Below are positions 25,212-33,355 of a DNA stretch of 64,000 nt, one piece after another. The position numbers and the translations under genes are program-made. This DNA comes from Actinomycetaceae bacterium. GTDB lineage: Bacteria > Actinomycetota > Actinomycetes > Actinomycetales > Actinomycetaceae. The notes beneath the pieces are model-generated. The model saw only the letters and a program-made list of their open reading frames with translations, was not told the DNA's origin and searched no databases. The stretch spans positions 174,160 to 238,159 of the forward strand of contig JAUNVG010000001.1 of NCBI GenBank assembly GCA_030537735.1. The letters run 5' to 3'. Every line of letters starts with the position of its first letter. The stretch's first letter is position 1.

Positions 25212-25898
25212 ATGAAGCTGACCTTTAATCCACCTGCGGTGGGACAAGTGCGCATTGAGGGGTTGACTGCTTCGCAGCTGGCCTCTTTAACGCCACCGGG
25301 GCGCGGCCTCATCTTGGGGGTGACTGGCGGGATCGGGTGTGGGAAGTCCGCAGTCACAGCGACCCTGGCGCGCCTGGGAGCGGTGGTGGCCGATGCCGAT
25401 AAGCTCGGGCACGACCTGCTACATGCCGATACTGAGGCCGGTAAGGAAATCATCGCTCGTTTCAACGTTGAGGTAGCTCCCAGCGGCGAGATCTCACGTC
25501 CGTCACTGGCGGCCGCTGTGTTTGGAAACAAACAGGCAGTAGCGGACCTAAACGCCATCACGCACCCTCGTATTCGCGCACAAGCACGCCAAATCCTCGC
25601 TGCCGTCCCGGACGGGGGCTTGGGGGTGTATGACGCAGCGTTGATTATTGAAGGCGGCATGAAAGACATGGTGGATGCGCTCATGGTGGTTACCGCCCCG
25701 GAGGAAAAACGCCTTCACTTACTGCAGCAACACCGCGGTATTGCGCGGGCAGAGGCGCTGGCGCGCATCGGGCACCAAATGCCAGAATCAGAACGTTTTA
25801 GGCATGCCGATGTGGCGGTCTACAACTACGGGTCTCTACCGGATTTGCAAGCTGGCGTTAGAGCCTGGGGCGAGGACGTCCTCGCCGCCCTGCATTAA
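25212..25898 (+). CDS. coaE: dephospho-CoA kinase
   Basis: 228 residues from ATG 25212; an ATG at 25173, directly after cutC, would add 13. The P-loop GVTGGIGCGKS comes about 35 residues in, so there is an N-terminal extension compared with the usual family start. DADKLGHDLL, HPRIRAQ and ALIIEGGMKDMVD fit CoaE. It phosphorylates dephospho-CoA in the last step of CoA synthesis. The C-terminal GrpB-like domain fused to the mycobacterial protein is absent. Confidence 0.93.
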   Translation: MKLTFNPPAVGQVRIEGLTASQLASLTPPGRGLILGVTGGIGCGKSAVTATLARLGAVVADADKLGHDLLHADTEAGKEIIARFNVEVAPSGEISRPSLAAAVFGNKQAVADLNAITHPRIRAQARQILAAVPDGGLGVYDAALIIEGGMKDMVDALMVVTAPEEKRLHLLQQHRGIARAEALARIGHQMPESERFRHADVAVYNYGSLPDLQAGVRAWGEDVLAALH

Positions 25899-25955
25899 GT
25901 CAGGCTCTACCTGCTGATAGGTAGAATCTTGCGGGGCTGTCACTAAAAGTCGCAC

Positions 25956-25974
25956 GTAGGTTAGGCTACCCTTA
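25956..25974 (+). promoter_or_regulatory. DtxR/IdeR-type iron box upstream of the siderophore-interacting protein gene
   Basis: GTAGGTTAGGCTACCCTTA agrees at 16 of 19 positions with the actinobacterial DtxR/IdeR consensus TTAGGTTAGSCTAACCTAA, counted by eye. It overlaps the likely promoter region (TATCAT/CATAAA follow at 25973-25981), so iron-loaded repressor would block transcription. Confidence 0.75.
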
Positions 25975-26039
25975 TCATAAATTCGTATATGACGAGCTTA
26001 TCGCTCCCTACACGATTCATGAATAGGTAGGTGGTGACC

Positions 26040-26915
26040 ATGACCAACACCGATATTGTCAGTGACAGCCCACGCGGATGGTGCCGCACCGACCACCAAG
26101 GGAAACCTTTTAAGCAACTAGGTAACGTAGCTGGCTACTACTTCGACCTCAAACCTCGAGTTCTCACGGTCGTTGCCCTGCAGGAGCTGTCCCAAACCCT
26201 GGTGCGAGTGCGTTTCACCTCCGACGACGACTTCACCGGGTTTGAGACCCTTGGCCCAGAAGACCACATCAAGTTGTTCTTCGGTAAGAAGGCCAACGGA
26301 GAGCCAGATATGCCCCGCATCATTTTGGGTCGCTGGTCGCATCGCAACCTCACTTTCCGCGACTACACGGTGCGGTGGTTCGATGCCGAAAACGCCACCT
26401 TGGATGTGGATTTCGTTCTCCACGACCACGGGGTTGCGGGGAAGTGGGCGGCAACGGCGAAGGTGGGAGATAAACTCGGCTGCCTAGGGCCGCGCGGTTC
26501 CATGGTGGTATCCGACAAATACCCGTGGTACGTCCTCGCCGCGGACGAAACCGCCCTGCCAGCCCTAGCGCGCTGGTTGGAAGGGCTGCGTCCCGACGTT
26601 CCAGTAACCGCCTACGTTGAAGTGGGTGGACCGGGCTCTCACATTCCCCTGCACACGCAGGCGGACCTGACTGTGCACTGGTTAGAACGCGGTGACCTGG
26701 AAGCAGGCACCTCCACCTTATTGGCCGATGCTGTTATCGCCCACACTTTCCCTAACCTCGATGGTTTCGTGTGGGTAGGTGGGGAGTCGATCGGCATTAA
26801 GCCGGCCAGGCGGTTCCTCAAAGACCTTGGCTTTGCGCGCGACCACTATAAGGTGGATGGTTACTGGCGCCACGGAGTAGCCAACCACAACCATCACGCC
26901 GAAGACGACGACTAG
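26040..26915 (+). CDS. siderophore-interacting (FAD-dependent ferric reductase) family protein
   Basis: 291 residues from ATG 26040 with AGGTGG upstream. The N-terminal FAD-binding domain has VRVRFTSDDDFTGF, GPEDHIKLFF and RDYTVRWFD; then GPRGS and a C-terminal NAD(P)H-binding SIP domain with ADETALPALARWL and WVGGESIGIKPARRFL. ViuB/YqjH relatives reduce ferric siderophores in the cytoplasm to release iron. The C-terminus is His-rich (ANHNHHAEDDD). An iron box upstream makes repression by iron-loaded DtxR/IdeR likely. No siderophore synthesis genes are nearby, so it may serve scavenged siderophores. Confidence 0.93.
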   Translation: MTNTDIVSDSPRGWCRTDHQGKPFKQLGNVAGYYFDLKPRVLTVVALQELSQTLVRVRFTSDDDFTGFETLGPEDHIKLFFGKKANGEPDMPRIILGRWSHRNLTFRDYTVRWFDAENATLDVDFVLHDHGVAGKWAATAKVGDKLGCLGPRGSMVVSDKYPWYVLAADETALPALARWLEGLRPDVPVTAYVEVGGPGSHIPLHTQADLTVHWLERGDLEAGTSTLLADAVIAHTFPNLDGFVWVGGESIGIKPARRFLKDLGFARDHYKVDGYWRHGVANHNHHAEDDD

Positions 26916-26929
26916 CCGAAAGTAGGACC

Positions 26930-27012
26930 CCAACGATGACAGTCGGCTAGGCCGGAGTCCAACGGCGAAGACCGTCTGAACCGGGATCCAACGACCACGC
27001 CGTCTAAACCAG
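26930..27012. repeat. 29-bp degenerate tandem repeat, about three copies
   Basis: CCAACG recurs at 26930, 26959 and 26988, an exact 29-base period. Within each unit the distal part is also alike (CAGTCGGCTAGGCCGG, GACCGTCTGAACCGGG, GCCGTCTAAACCAG). It lies between the convergent SIP and permease genes and encodes nothing obvious. Confidence 0.7.
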
Positions 27013-27013
27013 G

Positions 27014-27039
27014 CGCCAGCCCCCGCGAAGGAGCTGGCG
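27014..27039. terminator. hairpin between convergent SIP and ABC permease genes
   Basis: CGCCAGC (27014-27020) pairs with GCTGGCG (27033-27039) over a 12-base loop. Able to serve both strands. Confidence 0.55.
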
Positions 27040-27046
27040 TCCTGCT

Positions 27047-27865
27047 TTAGACAGCCTTGACCTGACCGCTTCGCCACGGCGATCCCGACACTGCGGGTAA
27101 GTGGGCGGCGAAACGGCGTTTCATCGGCGCTATTAATGACGCCTCCAGGGCGAACGTTAGAGCCGTCATCATCAGTGCGTAGGCAAACACTTCAGCTGTT
27201 TCGATATTTATCTGTGCCAGGCGTATGGCAGCGCCCATGCCAGTGGCACTGGCTAGAAGCTCAGCCATTACCGCCACCCGGATTGATTGTCCTAGAGCGA
27301 CCGTGGTGGCTGCCAGCAGTGGGGGAGCCACAGACGGAACCACCAGGTGCCGCAGCACCCGCCAGCGGGGGAAACGAAACAGAGTGACCATTTCTTTCAG
27401 TTCTGCGTCAATGGCTGTGAAGGCCTGGGTGGTAGCGGTGGTTATAACCGGCGTAGTTACGGCCGCAACCACCAGCACCACGATCACCGAACGGGTACCG
27501 AACCACACCATTGCCACAATCACGAAGATGATCCCCGGAGTGGACATGAGCAGCTGCAGCCCCGGCATGGTGAGGGCATGGAAAGCGGGGAAGCGCGCAC
27601 TCAGGTAGCCCCAGGCGCACCCCAAAAGCAGGGCCAATAACAAGCCAACTGCAGCTCGCCAGAGGGTCGCCGCCAGTGCCAGCAGCAACGCCTCGCTGAC
27701 TATTAAATCAAGCAAGGTAGATAGCGTGCGGGCAGGGGAGGGCAGCATGTATTCGGGTTGAGAAGCTGCCACTACTGCCCAGGCTGCTAACAGCAGCACC
27801 CAGCCCGCCGCGTACCACAGGCTGCGATGGCGAGGAAAACGGTTATTCAACGTAGAACTTCTCAT
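27047..27865 (-). CDS. ABC transporter permease, SsuC/TauC-like
   Basis: 272 residues from the ATG at 27865; the frame is open to 27907, and a TTG at 27850 is another choice. About six membrane segments and the BPD_transp_1 loop motif near residues 165-190 (ELKEMVTLFRFPRWRVLRHLVVPSVAP, which couples to the ATPase). The order ATPase, binding protein, permease and the family match importers of sulfonate, nitrate, taurine or thiamine-precursor type. An iron box before the operon suggests instead, or as well, an iron-linked substrate. It overlaps the end of the binding-protein gene. Confidence 0.85.
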   Translation of the reverse strand: MRSSTLNNRFPRHRSLWYAAGWVLLLAAWAVVAASQPEYMLPSPARTLSTLLDLIVSEALLLALAATLWRAAVGLLLALLLGCAWGYLSARFPAFHALTMPGLQLLMSTPGIIFVIVAMVWFGTRSVIVVLVVAAVTTPVITTATTQAFTAIDAELKEMVTLFRFPRWRVLRHLVVPSVAPPLLAATTVALGQSIRVAVMAELLASATGMGAAIRLAQINIETAEVFAYALMMTALTFALEASLIAPMKRRFAAHLPAVSGSPWRSGQVKAV

Positions 27866-28904
27866 CGGGTAGTTTGCCGCCATAAACCTTCGCATTAGCC
27901 TTGCCAATACGGGTTAAGAAATCTTCATATTCAGTTCGAGACTGCGCACCTGGAACCACTTCCAGCTTCAACCGCGGGATCACTTGCTCCACCAGCTTTT
28001 CTGGGACTTTATACTGCTTCGCAATGGCGGCAATCGTGTCAGCATCGCCGGAGTTAGCTTTCTCAACCGACGCACTTACTTCGGCGCGTACTGCCTCCAC
28101 CAGTTCCGGGTGGGCGTCAACTAGTTCGCCTGGCATGACCAGGCTGGCCATGGGGAAACGAGCCTGCCCTCCGGTGACCTTGCCCCACTCCTGCTGCAGG
28201 TCAAGCACTCGCTTTAGGTTCACGCCGGATTTCTTCAGCTTCATCTGCGCCATGGTGGCAGCGTGTTCAGGAATCACCACCCAAGAGGCCTCGCCCTTGC
28301 TGAGCAATGAAATTGCTTGGCGACCATCTTGAGCCGGTATCACCTCAATGTCGCTGTCGCGATTTAGCCCGTTTTCTGCCAGCAAGTAGCTAAAAACCAG
28401 GTCGGGCAGGCTCTCAGGCAACACCACGATTACTTTCTCTCCACGTAGTGCCTGCCAATCGCCCTCGGTAGCATCTTCCGGTCCCAGGACATAAAGCATG
28501 CCCCACACCACCTGCGCCACCAGGCGGATGTCGACTCCCTTGTTATACATATTCGCAGCCACATTCGCAGGTGTGGCCGCGACCTGCGCTTCGCCACCTA
28601 GCAGGGCAGCGTGAAGCTGTTCCACCCCATCCCAGTTGTCTACCGCAATATCGCCGGCCAGGCCTGCGAGGTTACCTTCCTTACCGAACCCCACCATGGG
28701 CGCGCCAAACGCCATGGTTTTCGGCACCAGTGCCCGCACCTGTTCAACCACTGCCTGATTTTGCGTCGATGCCCCAGATGGGGTTGCAGTAGAGGTGGAT
28801 TCTCCCGGGTTGGATCCGCACGCAGTGAGCGTCAGCGCAGTCAAGGCGGCCACTAGCGGCAGGAGGGCGAGCCTACGTTTACGTTGTTTCTGGGCGTTAA
28901 TCAT
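27843..28904 (-). CDS. ABC transporter substrate-binding lipoprotein, NMT1/SsuA-like
   Basis: 353 residues. Signal peptide with lipobox LTAC places the lipidated Cys at residue 29, followed by a Ser/Thr linker. The mature part has the NMT1/THI5-like binding-protein pattern: AGDIAVDNWDGVEQLHAALLGGEAQVAATPANVAANMYNKG, where a Ser/Thr/Asn-lined cleft is expected. The ligand cannot be read from the sequence; relatives bind sulfonates, pyrimidines, nitrate or metal complexes. Its ATG overlaps the ATPase stop (ATGA), so the genes are co-translated. Confidence 0.85.
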   Translation of the reverse strand: MINAQKQRKRRLALLPLVAALTALTLTACGSNPGESTSTATPSGASTQNQAVVEQVRALVPKTMAFGAPMVGFGKEGNLAGLAGDIAVDNWDGVEQLHAALLGGEAQVAATPANVAANMYNKGVDIRLVAQVVWGMLYVLGPEDATEGDWQALRGEKVIVVLPESLPDLVFSYLLAENGLNRDSDIEVIPAQDGRQAISLLSKGEASWVVIPEHAATMAQMKLKKSGVNLKRVLDLQQEWGKVTGGQARFPMASLVMPGELVDAHPELVEAVRAEVSASVEKANSGDADTIAAIAKQYKVPEKLVEQVIPRLKLEVVPGAQSRTEYEDFLTRIGKANAKVYGGKLPDEKFYVE

Positions 28905-29652
28905 GGGGTGCCTTTCTGGGTAGTGACACTCCAGTGGCCAGGTGGGCCCTGTAAGTGTAGGTGTGAGGAAGCGACCTGGCGTAACTCACGGTAATCGTGA
29001 GTAACCCACAGGCAGGTGAGGTTTCGTTCTTGGATGAGTGCGGTTAGATCACTCATCAAGTGAGTGGACAGCTGCGGATCTAAGGAAGCAAACGGCTCAT
29101 CCACCAACAGCAGGTCTGGCTCGACTACCAGGGCGCGGGCGATCGCTACTCTTTGCTTCATTCCACCCGACATTTGCCGCGGGTAGAGGGCTCCGGCATC
29201 CGCCAAACCAACCTTTTCTAACCAGGCTTGTCCAGATTGACTGGGTTTTTCGGTGGGCGGCAGGGCTAGTTCAACGTTTTCCCGGGCGCTGCGCCAAGGC
29301 AGTAGTCGCGGTTCTTGGAAAACCATGGCAATGCGATTGCTCGGCTTTTGTACTTGACCTCGAAAATCTCTCTCCAAGCCGGCAACAACTCTGAGTAAGG
29401 TAGTCTTGCCCGCTCCGGAAGGGCCAGTTATCCCCAGTATCTCACCCCTTGCCAGTTGCAGATTGAGGTCGCTGAGCAGGGGTTTCCGCGCCGCTGCAGG
29501 TGCAGGCCGCTAATGCTCAGGGCTGTCTTCGGCTGCGTACTTGCGTGAGTGGGCGCGCTGGTTTCGACCTGCTTGCCTGTATGGGCAGGGGTACTTGTTT
29601 CGGCCTGTCTGCCTGCGTGGGCAGGCGCACTCGGGTGAGCGGTGGGGGACAT
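28901..29652 (-). pseudogene. ABC transporter ATP-binding protein, frameshifted
   Basis: Two frames together make one SsuB/TauB-like ATPase. The first runs from the ATG at 29652 through three 12-residue repeats and the first strand (ALSISGLHLQRRGNP), then goes out of frame to a stop at about 29419. The second carries LLSDLNLQL, Walker A GPSGAGKTT, Q-loop MVFQEPRLLPW, signature MSGGMKQRVAIARAL, Walker B LLLVDEP and the H-loop THD. Adding one C to the CCCC run (plus-strand GGGG at 29479-29482) would join them. No ATG, GTG or TTG precedes Walker A in the second frame. A sequencing error, phase variation or true decay are all possible. Confidence 0.85.
29524..29631 (-). repeat. 36-bp tandem repeat encoding three 12-residue units
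   Basis: Residues 8-43 of the ATPase frame read SAPAHAGRQAET, STPAHTGKQVET, SAPTHASTQPKT. Such an N-terminal repeat is not part of the ABC ATPase fold. It precedes the first strand of the nucleotide-binding domain. Confidence 0.75.
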
Positions 29653-29668
29653 GAGTTCTGCGCTTAGG

Positions 29669-29687
29669 GTTGGTTAGTCTTACCCAA
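29669..29687 (-). promoter_or_regulatory. DtxR/IdeR-type iron box upstream of the ABC transporter operon
   Basis: Plus-strand GTTGGTTAGTCTTACCCAA agrees with the consensus TTAGGTTAGSCTAACCTAA at 14 of 19 positions, and its core GGTTAGTCTTACC at 11 of 13. It lies 17 bases upstream of the ATPase start on the minus strand. It is weaker than the box at 25956 but well placed. Confidence 0.55.
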
Positions 29688-29821
29688 GCGACACTACCCC
29701 AGGGGGTATTGTTATTCAATGGCTGTGACTCAACTCATTGTTCCCGTAAACGCTCCAGCGCGGCTTTAGAACCAGTGGCGCCAGGTTCACAGTTGGTAAG
29801 CAGGTCTGTGTGAGCGAGTAA

Positions 29822-32800
29822 TCAGATTATGCTCGTTTCAAACAAAATACCAATGATGAGTAGACCGACAGGAGCAAAGAACATAAATTTGCTGGGCTTA
29901 AAGTACCCTCCATCCAAGGGTTTAATCGGTATAAGCAAGGTAGCGAGTGTAACCGTACCAGCCATAGCTACGCCACGCACTAGCGGCACATTTGTCAGTA
30001 CTGACATCACCAGCGCTATGACAGTTATTCCCACTAGGGTAAATAATCCGACTTTTCGGCGTTGCTGAGCGCGGGCGTCATCATTACGTAAGGTCGGTTC
30101 GGGAACCATTAAGCTACCCGCCAGGCTGGAAACTACACCTATGGCCACCAGCGGCCACCACGTAGCATACCGGTAGGTGACATCCCTACCCAACAGGTAC
30201 AGGCGCGCCCAGACAGGCACGGTGACCACCAACGCCATCATCAAGAACATCAGCACAAGAGTAGTGCGGTCACTAGGACCACCACCACCGCTGTAGCGGG
30301 CTAACAATAGGCTTGAGATGAGCACCGCAATCCATGAAGCAGCAAGATAGACCGGCAGGCGTCGTACAGTAGTTGACTTTGATTTGCTCGTCATACGGAT
30401 GGTGCCAGTGGAGAAGAAGTTAGACAAACGTGCCAGGACAGGTGAACCTAGGACTCTTTCCATTGACTTCCCAGAAAGCCAGCTGCGAACACCAACTAGA
30501 ACGAAGGCAATGACGCTAGTGATCATGGTGCCCCAAGCTGCCTGAGACTGTACCAGGCGTACTTGCTTAGCTATCTGCCAATCAAGGCCAACAGGCATAG
30601 CTAAATCAATGACTTCACCATAAACCTTGTCGTCAAATGCTAACTCTGGGCTAGCTCCGCGCAGGTTCGGATCAAGGGAGATCGCTTTAGCCCAGGCCCC
30701 CTGGGCGCGCAGGGAATTCCACAACCCTGGCTCCTGACTCAAAAGGGTCGAGAGGTTTGACCACCCCAGAGCGTATTCGGGTTTGACACCGACGGCGTTA
30801 CGTAGCAAGTGGATTGACTTGGCAGTGTCTCCTGCCTTCGCAGTGAGCACCGCAGCGTTGTTCCAGGAATCGAAATTCGAAGGATCAGCTTCTATGGCCT
30901 TTTCGTAGGCAGTCAATGCGGTGTCGTAGTTATCCTCTGACGCTTGCGTGAGTACCCAAGCGTAGATGTATAGAAATACTGGGTTAGTGGGATCGGAATT
31001 CAGCGCCTTGGTGGCGTTCTCAACCGCCTCTTCGACCCGGTTCGGATCCTTAATAGCAACCAGCGCTAAGTTGTTGGCATTGGCTGCTTCAGCTGGGGTA
31101 AGGGCGCCGGGCGTAACTGCTTCAGAACTAACACCTTGTTGATCTTCTTCATTTTTCTTCAGCTGCTCATATGCGCTCTCTGAGTCACCATCGACAATAG
31201 CTTCGATGGCTTTCTCATTGCGCCAAACAGCAAGGATCTCCTCCGGCGAGGCTAGATTTGTCGGTTCCAGTTTAAATCCGTTGGAACGATTCTCAATCTG
31301 CAACACATACGGTTCTGCTACTTGCTGCCAGTAACTGGCTTGTTCGTCATTACCGGAGCGTCTGGCAATCACCGCAGCAGCTACCATGGCCTCGGCATAC
31401 TGCTTCTGATCCTCCTCACCTAATACCTGAAGTTTTCCGTCGCGTTTTGCTTGATCAAGTTGCTTGAAGTGTTCCAAGCTTGCGGTGGCATCATTGTCCA
31501 CTGCCCAAGCAGCTAGAGCGGGCACGTAAAATCTTTCAATATCGCTAAATTTAACGCTCGAAGACGCCAGGTACCGCTTGGCGAACTCAGTATTGCCAGT
31601 GGATACTGCTTCGGTAAACACCTGCCTCGCGGTCAGATCTTGGTCATTAAACGTGGCTTTTGCTTCTGGATCGGAAAGGTAGCTAGCTCTTTCAATCTCA
31701 ACCTGTGGTGCGTAGACGGTCCCAGTACTACTTGTGGTGTCGTATTTGTAGAACGGAATAAAGGACACTGCCGACGCTAGAAAGTCACCGCACCCGCCGG
31801 CCCTTTCCTGTCCGAACATACGGTAGCCCCAGTTAGTAACTGAGGGTGCATCCGGCCAAGAAAGGCGAGCTATAGAATACTTTTCACGTTTGCAACCAAT
31901 CCTCTGTGGATCTAAAGACGGTCTTGCCTTCTTCTGTTCCATGGACTTCAAAGTCTCTTTAGCTAGATCCGCTGAACCAGTACGGGTTTGAAAAGTCCCC
32001 AAAGCAAATGCCTCAGCATCCGTAGCCGGTTCCCAGCCGCCGATGGCTTCGCGTGCTCCAGCTACGTCTCCAAGCAAAGCTTTGGCGCGACCAAGAGCCA
32101 GTTTCGCCTGCCAATTCGAACCGAACTCAAGAGCCTTAGTCGCAGCCTCCTGGGCTTCTACGGCCAGATCACGACGCGCGAAACCATCACTTCCTTCGGC
32201 AGCCAGAGCCAGGAAAGAACTCAAAGCTATCCCCCCCTCAGGGAAGTCAGGGTATTGCGCCACTAAATCGTGCCAAGCGGATTGGTGGGATTGAGTCACT
32301 CTTTCAAGTTCCTCCCTTAGGGGGAGTACGTATGCTTTCAAGTAGCCAACAGAGGGATTATCAACGCCGCAGGCTCCTTCTAGCTTGGAAACCTCAGCCG
32401 GTTCTGCGCTATTGCGCAGAAAGAAACTATTCATCTGTGCGGTGCATTCAAAGCCCTCCACAGACGAAAGCCGTTCGAAGATAGTAATAGCGAACATAAC
32501 GACGTCGGATTCGAACCTAAGCGGTCCTTGACCTGCCCCAATCATTGCAAGGCCGGCAGCGAAATCGTTCCAAGCCTGAGGCGTAGCGCGCAAAGCCTCC
32601 TCCGTGGCGCCTGCCTGGTCTAAAAAGGGTTGAAAATCAGATTCCGAAAGGGCATGGCCTGTGTTTTCGCGGACTGTAGGAAGCTTTTAACAGCATCGTC
32701 AGCCTGCTGGAGATCCAAACTAGCGGCTAGCTCGGAAATCACCTTGCCTAAAGCAGCGTCGCGATCTTCAAATGATTGCGTTGATATGAGACGCAGATAA

Positions 32801-33171
32801 TCGCCCACAATCTGCGGCACCGAGCCATCCGTGTCTTAAATTGGCAGTGTCCCTATGGCCAGTTCAGCGCTCCCCTCGGCGCCCGCTTGCCCTGCAGACG
32901 TCGCTGCAACGCTTGCGTCCTCGTGCTTAATCGGCAGTGTCCAAGTCGAAGCAAGAGCGGCAAGAGGGAACCCCACGGTAAGCAAAGTGGTAGCTATGAG
33001 CGCCACAAAAGCGATGAGTTCGTGACCAGTGATTTTGAGGCTTCGTCGCGTTGACGCCCCTTTATCTCCAGCTACGGTATGAGCATTTAGGTTCTTAGGG
33101 CTATTCATTGCACGCATGGAAACTCCTGGCGAAGCTGGAAGAATAACGGGATTGAGTGAATCCTTAGCCAT
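29822..33171 (-). pseudogene. TPR-repeat membrane protein gene broken by a stop and a frameshift
   Basis: The gene starts at ATG 33171 (TATGCT and six bases upstream on its strand). The first part has a membrane segment (HELIAFVALIATTLLTVGF). A TAA at 32836-32838 interrupts a frame that otherwise continues (GDYLRLISTQSFEDRD). At the AAAA run (plus-strand TTTT, 32685-32688) one missing A shifts the frame; after it the reading KLPTVRENTGHALSESD joins the long frame to 29822. That part holds TPR repeats (for example NYDTALTAYEKAIEADPSN), then about six membrane segments and a PLDGGYF motif. The intact protein would be about 1115 residues. The region looks more AT-rich than its neighbours. Function unknown; a truncated 923-residue product from an internal TTG at 32593 is possible. 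Confidence 0.75.
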
Positions 33172-33342
33172 CGTAACAGCATACGAACTGCGATAGATCT
33201 ATTTGAATACCTACACCGATCAGAGAAGACCGCCGGCTAGGGGAAAACTAAAGTGCTTGGCGCCCACCCGCAGATGCGAGCGATAAAGCACGCCGAACAC
33301 TAGCCAGCGACACGCGGTCAGGCACCAACGTCGCCTGCAACC

Positions 33343-33348
33343 TAAACT
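33343..33348 (+). promoter_or_regulatory. -10 element of uvrB, probable leaderless start
   Basis: TAAACT lies 7 bases before the ATG at 33356. AGGAA within the gap could also act as a weak ribosome site. Confidence 0.4.
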
Positions 33349-33355
33349 AGGAAAC

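Noticed and set aside
24887..25684. 265-residue minus-strand ORF across cutC and coaE
   Set aside because: Overlaps two well supported genes and has no family features.
26930..27012. CRISPR array
   Set aside because: The 29-base units are contiguous and degenerate with no unique spacers, and no cas genes are present; the RecB-like nuclease at 3260 is far away.
29479..29482. Programmed ribosomal frameshift in the ABC ATPase gene
   Set aside because: A bare CCCC run without a classic slippery heptamer or a clear stimulatory structure; mutation, phase variation or sequencing error is more likely.
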